A stretch of 12,769 nt of DNA from Eubacteriales bacterium (GCA_029098205.1 JAQXNW010000081.1:1-12769); one strand, 5' to 3'; positions 6,103-12,769 are shown, counted from the first letter of the stretch. Notes: generated from the sequence alone by a model not told the origin. Numbers and translations: made by a program.

Positions 6103-6223
6103 CTATTTTATACTAAAATCGATCGGAAAACCATGTGGATATCATGAATTTTGCGGTTTGGTTCTTTCCGCCGAAGAGAAAAAGCAATCGACAAGCACAG
6201 CGGGTGCGTTTAAAATAGGCTTT

Positions 6224-6748
6224 ATGGAAACGAAAATGAGTACGCTCGTATATATTGAGCAGGATGGAAAATATTTAATGCTGCACCGTGTGAAGAAAGC
6301 CGTGGATATCAACCATGGCAAGTGGATCGGTGTCGGCGGTCATTTTGAAGAGGCGGAGAGTCCGGAGGAATGCCTGCTCCGGGAAGTAAGGGAAGAGACG
6401 GGATACAGGCTGACGTCCTGGAATTTCCGCGGGATTGTGACCTTTGTTTCCGGGAAGCAGGTCACAGAATACATGCATCTTTTCACCGCAGATGGGTTTA
6501 CCGGAGAGCCTTTGACCTGCGATGAAGGGAACCTCGCATGGGTTGATAAGCATCGGGTTCTTACGGATCTTGAGCTTTGGCCGGGAGACCGGATTTTTCT
6601 TCGGATTCTGGAGACAAGGGATACGTTCTTCTCGCTCAAGCTCGTTTATGATGAAGAGGACGTCCTCTGCCGCGTGATTCTGGATGGCCGGGAATGGACA
6701 GAGGAAGAAATCGGAAATGCCGTGCGGAAGCCGGACGGACAGGCGTAG
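6224..6748 (+). CDS. Nudix hydrolase (8-oxo-dGTP diphosphatase-like)
   Basis: Nudix enzymes hydrolyse nucleoside diphosphates linked to another group; this subtype resembles MutT-like 8-oxo-dGTP diphosphatases of Bacillota that clean the nucleotide pool. The Nudix box is complete (39-61): G39, E45, then REVREETGY from R53, fitting Gx5Ex7REUxEExGU. The preceding YLMLHRVKK (17-25) and DINHGKWIGVGGHFE (28-42) and later TEYMHLFTADGF (81-92) are typical of this group. The total is 174 residues. The open frame reaches back to a TTG at 6158, but the family begins close to MSTLVYIE, so the ATG at 6224 or 6236 is the start; neither has a good ribosome site. The C-terminal 40 residues beyond the core are charged. 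It is separated from the next gene by 16 bases, so the two are probably co-transcribed. The substrate is inferred. Confidence 0.88.
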   Translation: METKMSTLVYIEQDGKYLMLHRVKKAVDINHGKWIGVGGHFEEAESPEECLLREVREETGYRLTSWNFRGIVTFVSGKQVTEYMHLFTADGFTGEPLTCDEGNLAWVDKHRVLTDLELWPGDRIFLRILETRDTFFSLKLVYDEEDVLCRVILDGREWTEEEIGNAVRKPDGQA

Positions 6749-6764
6749 GAGCAAGAGGTGACGT

Positions 6765-7460
6765 ATGAGACAGGAACCGTTTCCCGCTTACCATGTGTTC
6801 GATCTCGAACACTGGGCGAGAAAAGAACATTATTTTTACTATACCGAAAAACTTCCGGTGAGCTACAGCGTAACGGTGCCGGTGGATGTGAAAATTCTGA
6901 AGGCATGGTGCCGGAGGGAGAAGCGGAGATTTTATCCGATGGTTATCTACTGCATGTCCAGAACCGTGAATGAATTGGAATTTCTCAGGATGTTCCGGGA
7001 TCATGCGGGAAGGCTCTGCGTATGGGAATCCGTGAATCCATGCTATACCGTTTTTCATGAGGATGATCATACGTTTTCGGACATGTGGAGCTATTACGAT
7101 CCGGACCCGGACAAAGGATACCGGATCATTGCCGAAGACATGGAAAAATACGGAAATATTCAAAGCGTGAAAGCGCGCGGAGGGCAGCCGGCCAATTTCT
7201 TCTGCGTTTCGATGGAACCCTGGTTCCGCTTCACTGGATATGCGGCGCATGCAAGCGGACAGGCGGCGAAGTTTTTCCCTGTGATCACATGCGGAAAGTA
7301 TGAACCTGCCTATGAAATTACGAAAGATGGTTCGGTGAAAGAGAAGCTGCAGATGCCGGTTTCGGTTACGGTATCCCATGCAGTTGCGGACGGATATCAT
7401 ACCGGGCTTTTTTTCAAGACACTGCAGCAGGAAATGAATCGGTTCGGACAGATGGACTGA
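6765..7460 (+). CDS. Chloramphenicol acetyltransferase-like protein with altered active site
   Basis: The 231-residue protein has the CAT fold signature: an N-terminal segment with HWARKEHYFYY (16-26), the central FFCVSMEPWFRFTGY region (145-159), and the C-terminal catalytic motif VSHAVADGYHTG (203-214), in which H205 and D209 match the catalytic histidine and structural aspartate of CAT. In true CATs the central motif is PW-S-F with a serine that stabilises the intermediate; here it is Arg155 (codon CGC). The histidine normally just before the catalytic one is Ser204. It may thus acetylate another substrate or be weakly active; chloramphenicol resistance should not be assumed. CATs work as trimers with acetyl-CoA in the cytosol. 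The start has GAGGTG seven bases upstream of the ATG. It sits 16 bases after the Nudix gene. Confidence 0.85.
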   Translation: MRQEPFPAYHVFDLEHWARKEHYFYYTEKLPVSYSVTVPVDVKILKAWCRREKRRFYPMVIYCMSRTVNELEFLRMFRDHAGRLCVWESVNPCYTVFHEDDHTFSDMWSYYDPDPDKGYRIIAEDMEKYGNIQSVKARGGQPANFFCVSMEPWFRFTGYAAHASGQAAKFFPVITCGKYEPAYEITKDGSVKEKLQMPVSVTVSHAVADGYHTGLFFKTLQQEMNRFGQMD

Positions 7461-7481
7461 TCCGGACAGACGGATCAGTCC
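7454..7481 (+). repeat. 11-bp perfect hairpin across the CAT-like stop codon
   Basis: GGACTGATCCG (7454-7464) pairs perfectly with CGGATCAGTCC (7471-7481) around a GACAGA loop. The stop codon TGA (7458-7460) lies inside the stem. There is no T-run after it, so this is not a standard terminator; an mRNA-stabilising or processing hairpin is more likely. Confidence 0.6.
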
Positions 7482-7526
7482 GGTCAAACGGAAGACGCAG
7501 AAAATTATTAATTAAGGAGAATTGCG

Positions 7527-7751
7527 ATGGATCTTATGAATCTTGATGAGGAAAAATTATTTGAGATGGCGAAGGGGGCCTCTTTTGCGGAAGCCTCTGA
7601 TTCAGGGCAGCAGGATGATCCGGACCGGTTTGCGGAGCTGATCTACCGGCTTCTCTTTGACGGCCGGGATGATGAGATCGACGCGGCGATGTCTGATTTT
7701 GAGTACCGCACGAAGCTCTATCAGGAATACGATATGCTGGAGAACGCATAG
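7527..7751 (+). CDS. Small acidic protein of unknown function (74 aa)
   Basis: I do not recognise a family. A good ribosome site (AAGGAG, eight bases before the ATG) and spacing between co-directional genes make it a credible gene. The product is strongly acidic (many Asp and Glu), has no cysteine, no signal peptide and no membrane segment, and looks helical: DRFAELIYRLLFDGRDDE (32-49) followed by EIDAAMSDFEYRTKLYQEY (49-67). It lies 66 bases after the CAT-like gene and 105 bases before the amylase-like gene. Confidence 0.72.
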   Translation: MDLMNLDEEKLFEMAKGASFAEASDSGQQDDPDRFAELIYRLLFDGRDDEIDAAMSDFEYRTKLYQEYDMLENA

Positions 7752-7856
7752 TGTGCCGGGAGCAAACGTGTAATGCGCCGGAACCAGGCGGCATGAAATG
7801 TAAATGGAAGAGAAGCGCGGGATGCGTACATGGAAGATAAACGTCAGGAGGCGCAA

Positions 7857-9146
7857 ATGGAGGATAAACAGAGAACAGGATTGATTTACAGGGTTTCCGT
7901 CCGGAATCATACGCCGGAGGGAACGTTCCGCGCGCTGACGGAGGATCTTCCGGAAATCCGGAAACTGGGGACGGAGACGCTTCTTCTTATGCCGGTGAAT
8001 CCGGTCGGAAAGAAGCGCGCCCGGGGAGACTGGGGAAATCTCGATGCGCCGATGGATCTTCGGAGCGTAGACCCTGCTTACGGTACTTTTGAGGAGTTTC
8101 AGCAGCTGATTCAGGAAGCGCGCCGCCTCGGCATGAAAGTGGTTCTGACATTTTCCCTGTATCATGCGGCGCTGGACGCGGTCTTTGTGAAGGATCATCC
8201 GGATTTTTTCCGGAAGAATAAGGATGGAAACCCAGAGAGCGTCGCGGGGCGTATGGATGTCCGGGATCTTGATTTCGAGAATCGGAAGCTTAGAAATTAC
8301 CTGATTGAAGTAATGCAGAACTGGTCAAAGGTCGTCGACGGCTTTTCCGTTCTTCAGGCTTCGATGCTTCCTGAGATTTTCTGGGAAGAACTTCGGACGG
8401 GCGTTTCGAAGGTGAATCCGGACTGTCTGTGGATCGGAGAGACGCTTCCGGTCGAAACCGGGAATACGCTTCGTCGGAGCGGAAGGACATCGCTTCGGGA
8501 TCCGGAGCTTATGAACTGGGTGGACTGGGAGACCGATTACGAAACAAGGACCAGCTTTGACCGGTACCTTCACGGTGAAATTCCTCTGTCCGGGCCTGTG
8601 TCTCTGCTTAATTATCAGGAGGCGGTCTATCCGGCGGATTCCCGGAAAATGCGTTTCCTGGAGGATGCGGGGCTTCCCAGGATTGCGGAGCTTATCCCAA
8701 ACCGGCGCGCGAGAGAGCATTTTCTGGCTTTTCTGTTTTTCCTGAAAGGGAGAATCTGCCTGCTGGACGGCGAAGAGTATGAGGAGCAGGAACCGCTTGA
8801 GCTTTCGGACAGCCGGAGAATTGCAAGGGATGAAGAACGGACGCTTTCGCAGCGGATTCAGAGGCTTTCGGAAATCCGGAAAAATTTCTCTGACGACGCC
8901 TTTTTTGCGGCGATCTGTGACGATGACCGGGACACGGTTGTGTGCGAACGGAAGGAAAAAGACGCCCGCTGGTATGGTGTCTTCAGCTTCACAGGGGACA
9001 GCGGCCGGATTTCTCTGGGACCGGATCCGGCGCCGGATGGAACATGGGTCAATGAGATCAGCGGGAATCCGGTAACCATTCGGTCCGGCCGGGTTATCTA
9101 CGGAGAAGAGCCTTTGATCCTTCGGATTCCGGACCCGGAGGCGTAA
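7857..9146 (+). CDS. GH13 alpha-amylase-fold protein, apparently catalytically inactive
   Basis: The 429-residue product follows the GH13 (beta/alpha)8 barrel: LPEIRKLGTETLLLMPVNPV (31-50), SVDPAYGTFEEFQQLIQEARRLGMKVVL (70-97), HPDFF (114-118), DLDFENRKLRNYLIEVMQNW (137-156), and a late LLDGEEYEE (302-310). However, conserved catalytic regions are damaged. Region I (normally D-x-V-x-N-H) reads TFSLYH (98-103). Region II (normally GFRxD) reads GFSVL (162-166), so both the arginine and the nucleophile aspartate are gone. Region IV (normally NHD) reads NYQ (252-254). Only the region III glutamate remains (GE, 194-195). A binding or regulatory role is therefore more likely than sugar hydrolysis. 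The start at 7857 is chosen over an in-frame ATG at 7830 because AGGAGG lies five bases before it. Its stop overlaps the methyltransferase start (TAATG). No signal peptide is seen, so it should be cytosolic. Confidence 0.82.
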   Translation: MEDKQRTGLIYRVSVRNHTPEGTFRALTEDLPEIRKLGTETLLLMPVNPVGKKRARGDWGNLDAPMDLRSVDPAYGTFEEFQQLIQEARRLGMKVVLTFSLYHAALDAVFVKDHPDFFRKNKDGNPESVAGRMDVRDLDFENRKLRNYLIEVMQNWSKVVDGFSVLQASMLPEIFWEELRTGVSKVNPDCLWIGETLPVETGNTLRRSGRTSLRDPELMNWVDWETDYETRTSFDRYLHGEIPLSGPVSLLNYQEAVYPADSRKMRFLEDAGLPRIAELIPNRRAREHFLAFLFFLKGRICLLDGEEYEEQEPLELSDSRRIARDEERTLSQRIQRLSEIRKNFSDDAFFAAICDDDRDTVVCERKEKDARWYGVFSFTGDSGRISLGPDPAPDGTWVNEISGNPVTIRSGRVIYGEEPLILRIPDPEA

Positions 9147-10147
9147 TGGGAAGAAACAAGACGATCCGGACGACGGTAGAAGAGGGACGCGCATATCTGG
9201 AACACTGCGTCACGGAGGAATTGATCCAGAGCGCGTGTAAAGAAAAGGAAGCAAAGGAACCGGGCGCCGCGGATGTTTCGATCCGAAACGCGACGGTCTG
9301 GGGAGATATGCTCCGCATCTGCCCGCTTCTTAAGAAGCAGTCGGTGAATCTTTTGATTGCGGATCCGCCGTACAACCGGAGAAAAACCTATGGAAACCGT
9401 ATTTTCGAAGCGCAGAAGTGGGACGATTACCTGGAATATACCAGAAAGTGGGTTTCGGCGGTTTCTCCGCTTCTCGCTCCGGACGCTTCCATTTATGTCT
9501 GTTGCGACTGGGAATCCAGCGCAGTGATTCAGAAAGTGCTTTCCGAGCATTTTACCGTACGAAACCGGATCACCTGGCAGCGCGCGAAAGGGCGGGGCGC
9601 GAAAAACAACTGGAAAAATGATATGGAAGACATCTGGTTCGCGACCGTTGGGAATTCCTATTACTTTGATCTTGAGAGCGTGAAGGTCCGGAGGCGCGTT
9701 CTGGCTCCGTACCGGGAGAATGGAGAGCCGAAAGACTGGGAAAATGCGGAAAACGGGAACTTCCGGCTGACATGCCCTTCGAATTTCTGGGATGATCTGA
9801 CAGTTCCGTTCTGGTCGATGGCGGAAAATACGGCGCATCCGGCGCAGAAACCGGAGAAGCTTCTTGCGAAGCTGATCATCGCGAGTTCCTGTGAAGGCGA
9901 CCTCGTCTTTGATCCTTTCCTAGGTTCCGGTACAACCAGTGTAACGGCAAAGAAGCTTGGAAGAGATTATCTGGGAATTGAAAGAGAAGCAAGATACTGC
10001 GTCTTCGCAGAGCAGAGACTGGAAATGGCAGAAAGCGATCCTTCTATACAGGGGTATGAGGACGGCGTTTTCTGGGAACGGAACAGCCGAACTTCCGGGG
10101 GGTCCGGCCGCAAAAGTTTTGGAAAGTCTGATCGCAGAAAAAAATAG
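9146..10147 (+). CDS. Orphan DNA methyltransferase, beta-type (N6-adenine or N4-cytosine)
   Basis: This enzyme would transfer a methyl group from S-adenosylmethionine to an exocyclic amino group of DNA. Motif IV DPPY (73-76) comes early, and the AdoMet motif DPFLGSGTT (256-264) late, after HPAQKPEKLL (231-240); this order is that of beta-group enzymes. The tail KKLGRDYLGIERE (269-281) is typical of the family. The central part (about 140-220, with WQRAKGRGAKNNWKNDMEDIWFA) probably includes target recognition. The 333-residue product ends in a basic Ser/Gly/Arg/Lys-rich tail. Its ATG shares one base with the stop of the amylase-like gene, and GGAGG inside that gene's end serves as ribosome site, so translation is likely coupled. 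No restriction endonuclease is in the window. DPPY does not decide between adenine and cytosine, and the target sequence is unknown. Confidence 0.9.
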   Translation: MGRNKTIRTTVEEGRAYLEHCVTEELIQSACKEKEAKEPGAADVSIRNATVWGDMLRICPLLKKQSVNLLIADPPYNRRKTYGNRIFEAQKWDDYLEYTRKWVSAVSPLLAPDASIYVCCDWESSAVIQKVLSEHFTVRNRITWQRAKGRGAKNNWKNDMEDIWFATVGNSYYFDLESVKVRRRVLAPYRENGEPKDWENAENGNFRLTCPSNFWDDLTVPFWSMAENTAHPAQKPEKLLAKLIIASSCEGDLVFDPFLGSGTTSVTAKKLGRDYLGIEREARYCVFAEQRLEMAESDPSIQGYEDGVFWERNSRTSGGSGRKSFGKSDRRKK

Positions 10148-10168
10148 AGAAGGAAATTACAAGCAGGA

Positions 10169-12598
10169 ATGGATATTCAGGAAATAATCGCGGAAGAAAT
10201 CGGCATTACAAGAAAACAGGCGGATGCCGCAGCGGAACTGATCGATTCGGGATCCACGATCCCTTTTATTGCCCGCTACCGGAAAGAAGCGACGGGCGGG
10301 ATGGACGACGAGCAGCTCAGAACCTTTGACGAGCGGCTTAGGTACTATCGGGGACTTGAGGAACGGAAGCAGACGATTCTTTCGACAGTTTCATCGGAAG
10401 GGAAGCTGACGCCCGAACTTCGGAAGGCCATCGAGGACGCGCGGACGATGTCCCGCCTCGAGGATTTATACCGTCCGTATAAGCCGAAGCGGAAGACCCG
10501 CGCGCAGGCAGCTAGAGAAAAAGGATTGGAGGGGCTTTCGAAGTATCTTCTGTCAAAGGATGCGGAGGATCCTCTCCGTGAGGCCGAAAAATATGTAAGT
10601 CCGGAGAAGGAAGTGTCGGATGCGGAATCCGCGCTTTCAATGGCGATGGATATTATTGCCGGCGATCTTTCGGATGATGCCGAAATCCGGGAAAAAATCC
10701 GGGAAATCTATGCGGACGAAGCGGTCTTTCGGACGGAGGAAAAGCCTGCGGACGATGCGGAGAAGAAAGCTTCGGTTGCGGAGACAAGGGCGGAGAAAAC
10801 CGGGCTTCAGAAGACGGAAGAACGGCGGAGTGTGTACAAAATGTATTTCGGCGCACGGGAAGCCGCAAAGACCATGCCGGGGCACCGCGTGCTGGCGGTG
10901 AACCGCGGAGAGAAGGAAAAGGTTCTGAAGGTTTCGGTGGACGTCCCGGAGGAAAAAATCCTTAAGATTCTGGAGCATAAAATCGGAGCCGGGAAAAATC
11001 CGCATACGGAGACTTATCTTGAGGACGCGGCAAAGGACGCGTTTCAGCGGCTGATCCAGCCTTCGGCAGAGAAGGAGCTTCGCGCCTCGATGACGGAAAA
11101 AGCGCAGGAAGGCGCCTTGAAGGTATTCGGAAGCAATCTTTCGCAGCTTCTCATGCAGCCGCCGCTTGCCGGAAAAACCGTGCTTGGATGGGATCCGGGA
11201 TTCCGGAACGGATGCAAGCTCGCGGTCGTGGATCCGACGGGAAAAATTCTGGAGACGGTTGTCATTTATCCGACGCCGCCGTTCAACAAAACGGAGCAGG
11301 CGAAGCGGACTTTGGATGCTTTGTACCGGAAATATCATTATGAGGTCATTTCACTAGGAAACGGAACCGCGTCGAGAGAGTCGGAGAAGTTTATCGCGGA
11401 CTATATTCAGGAGCGGGGATATCCCGTGAAATATGCCTTTGTCAGCGAGGCGGGCGCGTCGGTTTATTCGGCGAGCAAGCTTGCGCAGGAAGAGCTCCCG
11501 GATCTGGATGTCGAAGGAAGAGGCGCGGCTTCGATCGCACGGCGTCTTCAGGATCCGATGGCAGAGCTCGTGAAAATCGATCCGAAAGCTGTCGGCGTGG
11601 GCCAGTATCAGCACGATATGGATCAGAAAAAGCTGGGGGAGGCGCTGCACGATGTCGTTGAGGATTCGGTGAACCGTGTGGGCGTGGATCTGAATACCGC
11701 ATCCGCGCCGCTTCTAAGGTACATTTCGGGCGTTTCGCCGAAAGTTGCGGAGAATATCGTTTCTTACCGGGAGGAGGACGGCCGGTTTGAAAGCCGCACG
11801 GAGCTCAGGAAAGTGCCGAAGCTGGGGCCGAAGACCTTTGAGCAGTGCGCCGGATTCCTTCGAATTCAGAATGGAAAGGAAGCGCTGGACAGTACGGCAG
11901 TGCACCCGGAAAGCTATTCCGCCGCACGGGCGATCCTGAAAATGCTGGGCTATACGCCTTCGGACATCGAGGCGGGAAAGACGGCCGGAATCGAGAAGGA
12001 TGTGCAGGCTCTGGAGCAGCATCGGAGAGAGGAGCATCTTCCTTCTATAGAAGAAGAAACGGGTGTAGGAAGATATACGTTCCGGGATATCATTTCGGAG
12101 CTTTCAAAACCGGGAAGAGATCCGAGAGAGCAGGTAGATCCGCCGATTCTAAGGAGCGATGTTCTTTCGATGGAAGATTTGAAACCGGGGATGGAGCTTC
12201 AGGGAACGGTGCGGAATATCGTGGATTTCGGCGCGTTTGTCGATATCGGAGTGCATCAGGACGGGCTCGTGCATATTTCCGAGCTCGCGGACCGGAGAGT
12301 GAAGCATCCGCTGGATGTTGTAAAGCTTGGACAGGTTGTGAAGGTGCGGGTGCTCGATGTGGACAAAGAGCATGGCAGAATTTCCCTCAGCATGCGGACG
12401 CCCGGCGCTTCCGGGCAAAGCAGGCAGAGCACGTCCGGCTCTTCGGGGCCGCGTTCGGACCGCCGGAACAGAGGGCGGGCAGAGAAAAAAAGAAACGCCC
12501 GCGGCAGTTCGAAAAAACAAAATGGGAAGTCTGCTGCCAGAGGAAATTCCGCAATGCTGGAAGCGTTCCGGAAGGCGGAGGCGCGGAAGAAAAAATAG
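10169..12598 (+). CDS. tex: Tex, S1-domain RNA-binding transcription accessory protein
   Basis: Tex is a widespread cytosolic nucleic-acid-binding protein related to eukaryotic Spt6, linked to transcription and toxin-gene expression in other bacteria. Its domains appear in order: the N-terminal helical region starting IAEEIGITRKQADAAAEL (7-24) with IPFIARYRKEATGGMDDEQL (31-50) and RPYKPKRKTRA (102-112); a YqgF/RNase H-like domain beginning TVLGWDPGFRNGCKLAVVD (about 335-353); a helix-hairpin-helix region (about 505-570; GVDLNTASAPLL, LRKVPKLGPKTFEQCAGFLRI); and an S1 domain (about 672-745; GTVRNIVDFGAFVDIGVHQDGLVHIS). The 809 residues exceed the usual 720-780 because of a charged insert (about 187-225, rich in Glu, Lys and Ala) and a basic C-terminal tail (about 746-809). 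It starts 21 bases after the methyltransferase stop. An insertion sequence begins shortly after its end. Confidence 0.96.
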   Translation: MDIQEIIAEEIGITRKQADAAAELIDSGSTIPFIARYRKEATGGMDDEQLRTFDERLRYYRGLEERKQTILSTVSSEGKLTPELRKAIEDARTMSRLEDLYRPYKPKRKTRAQAAREKGLEGLSKYLLSKDAEDPLREAEKYVSPEKEVSDAESALSMAMDIIAGDLSDDAEIREKIREIYADEAVFRTEEKPADDAEKKASVAETRAEKTGLQKTEERRSVYKMYFGAREAAKTMPGHRVLAVNRGEKEKVLKVSVDVPEEKILKILEHKIGAGKNPHTETYLEDAAKDAFQRLIQPSAEKELRASMTEKAQEGALKVFGSNLSQLLMQPPLAGKTVLGWDPGFRNGCKLAVVDPTGKILETVVIYPTPPFNKTEQAKRTLDALYRKYHYEVISLGNGTASRESEKFIADYIQERGYPVKYAFVSEAGASVYSASKLAQEELPDLDVEGRGAASIARRLQDPMAELVKIDPKAVGVGQYQHDMDQKKLGEALHDVVEDSVNRVGVDLNTASAPLLRYISGVSPKVAENIVSYREEDGRFESRTELRKVPKLGPKTFEQCAGFLRIQNGKEALDSTAVHPESYSAARAILKMLGYTPSDIEAGKTAGIEKDVQALEQHRREEHLPSIEEETGVGRYTFRDIISELSKPGRDPREQVDPPILRSDVLSMEDLKPGMELQGTVRNIVDFGAFVDIGVHQDGLVHISELADRRVKHPLDVVKLGQVVKVRVLDVDKEHGRISLSMRTPGASGQSRQSTSGSSGPRSDRRNRGRAEKKRNARGSSKKQNGKSAARGNSAMLEAFRKAEARKKK

Positions 12599-12666
12599 AA
12601 CGGAGAAAAACAGAAATACTGGGCAGGGGAGACTGTGAGAAAAAGTCTGTAAATATGTAACAAGTA

Positions 12667-12709
12667 AGCCTCCTATGGTAGTATCAAGTTGATGTACCAT
12701 AGGAGGTTT
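12667..12709 (+). promoter_or_regulatory. Hairpin sequestering the transposase ribosome binding site
   Basis: CCTCCTATGGTA (12669-12680) and TACCATAGGAGG (12695-12706) are perfect 12-bp reverse complements, extendable in RNA by G-U and two A-U pairs outward and by a small inner ATCA-AGT-TGAT hairpin (12683-12693). The right arm is the AGGAGG that starts transposase translation. Any read-through transcript from tex would fold and hide it. A transcript begun inside the element, past the left arm, would leave it free. This logic is known for IS10 and IS50; its operation here is inference. Confidence 0.75.
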
Positions 12710-12713
12710 TGTT

Positions 12714-12769
12714 ATGGCACGCAAGAAAAAAGATGTTTACCATGTAGGTCCCATGACAGAGGGAAAGAA
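12714..12769 (+). CDS. IS256-family transposase, N-terminal fragment (C-terminus beyond window)
   Basis: Eighteen codons are visible, MARKKKDVYHVGPMTEGK, preceded by AGGAGG with seven bases of spacing. A basic start followed by a His-Val stretch and MTEGK resembles the N-terminus of clostridial IS256 (mutator-type) DDE transposases of about 400 residues. The fragment is too short to show the catalytic residues, so the family call rests on the N-terminal pattern and the repeat structure upstream. Confidence 0.65.
   Translation, partial: MARKKKDVYHVGPMTEGK

Larger units (their letters stand above)
12626..12769 (+). mobile_element. Left end of an IS256-like insertion sequence (cut by window edge)
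   Basis: The start of a transposase gene 115 bases after tex marks an inserted element. Its left terminal repeat probably lies in the stretch GGGGAGACTGTGAGAAAAAG (12626-12645) and the bases to about 12660, which contain AGACT/AGTCT and two similar words, GACTGTGA and GTCTGTAA. The exact boundary and target duplication cannot be defined without the right end. The element lies in the gap after tex and breaks no recognisable gene. Confidence 0.6.

Noticed and set aside
6158..6223. TTG start giving a 196-residue Nudix protein
   Set aside because: The extra 22 residues have no family counterpart and no ribosome site; the ATG at 6224 (or 6236) fits the family.
6636..7487. 283-codon minus-strand frame opposite the CAT-like gene
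   Set aside because: It is antisense to a gene with clear CAT motifs and has no recognisable domain.
11845..12660. 271-codon plus-strand frame overlapping the end of tex
   Set aside because: It is an out-of-frame shadow of the HhH and S1 domains, rich in Gly, Arg and Ala, and it ends inside the insertion sequence.
1..12769. CRISPR arrays, tRNA or rRNA genes
   Set aside because: No regularly spaced repeats, cloverleaf-like sequence or ribosomal RNA sequence was found on reading either strand.

Overview
The window looks like a chromosomal segment of an anaerobic Bacillota, probably a Clostridia (Lachnospirales/Eubacteriales-like) genome. The grounds are strong AGGAGG-type ribosome binding sites, a clostridial-style divergent nadB/nadA locus, an ECF-type Co/Ni transporter whose CbiM carries a fused CbiN-like tail, a Tex protein, and the start of an IS256-type transposase of a kind common in that group. 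Coding regions strongly favour codons ending in CG (GCG, CCG, CGG, TCG, ACG), which also creates long antisense open frames. The taxonomic call is inference.

Layout. (1) Positions 1-2091: nadB (minus strand, cut by the left edge) and nadA (plus strand) diverge from a short shared control region. A 12-bp perfect inverted repeat there contains the -35 element of both promoters. Together the two enzymes turn aspartate into quinolinate for NAD synthesis; nadC and a regulator gene are not in the window. (2) Positions 2092-2569: a 478-bp gap with no convincing gene but several inverted repeats, a strong Rho-independent terminator and a possible promoter. (3) Positions 2570-5402: cbiM-cbiQ-cbiO, a complete energy-coupling-factor transporter for cobalt or nickel, with a hairpin between cbiM and cbiQ and a clear terminator after cbiO. 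(4) Positions 5601-6029: one minus-strand gene for a small single-pass membrane protein of unknown function.

(5) Positions 6224-12598: a run of six plus-strand genes with short gaps: a Nudix hydrolase, a chloramphenicol-acetyltransferase-like protein, a 74-residue acidic protein, an alpha-amylase-fold (GH13-like) protein that has lost most catalytic residues, a beta-type DPPY DNA methyltransferase that overlaps it by one base (TAATG), and the S1 RNA-binding protein Tex. (6) Positions from about 12626 to the right edge: the left end of an insertion sequence with the first 18 codons of an IS256-like transposase, preceded by a long hairpin that buries the transposase ribosome binding site.

The most interesting points are the apparent GH13 pseudoenzyme translationally coupled to an orphan DNA methyltransferase, the acetyltransferase-like protein with an arginine at the usual active-site serine, the nadB/nadA operator, the structured gap before cbiM, and the ribosome-site hairpin of the insertion sequence. 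I did not find convincing evidence for a wholly new defence or mobile system.
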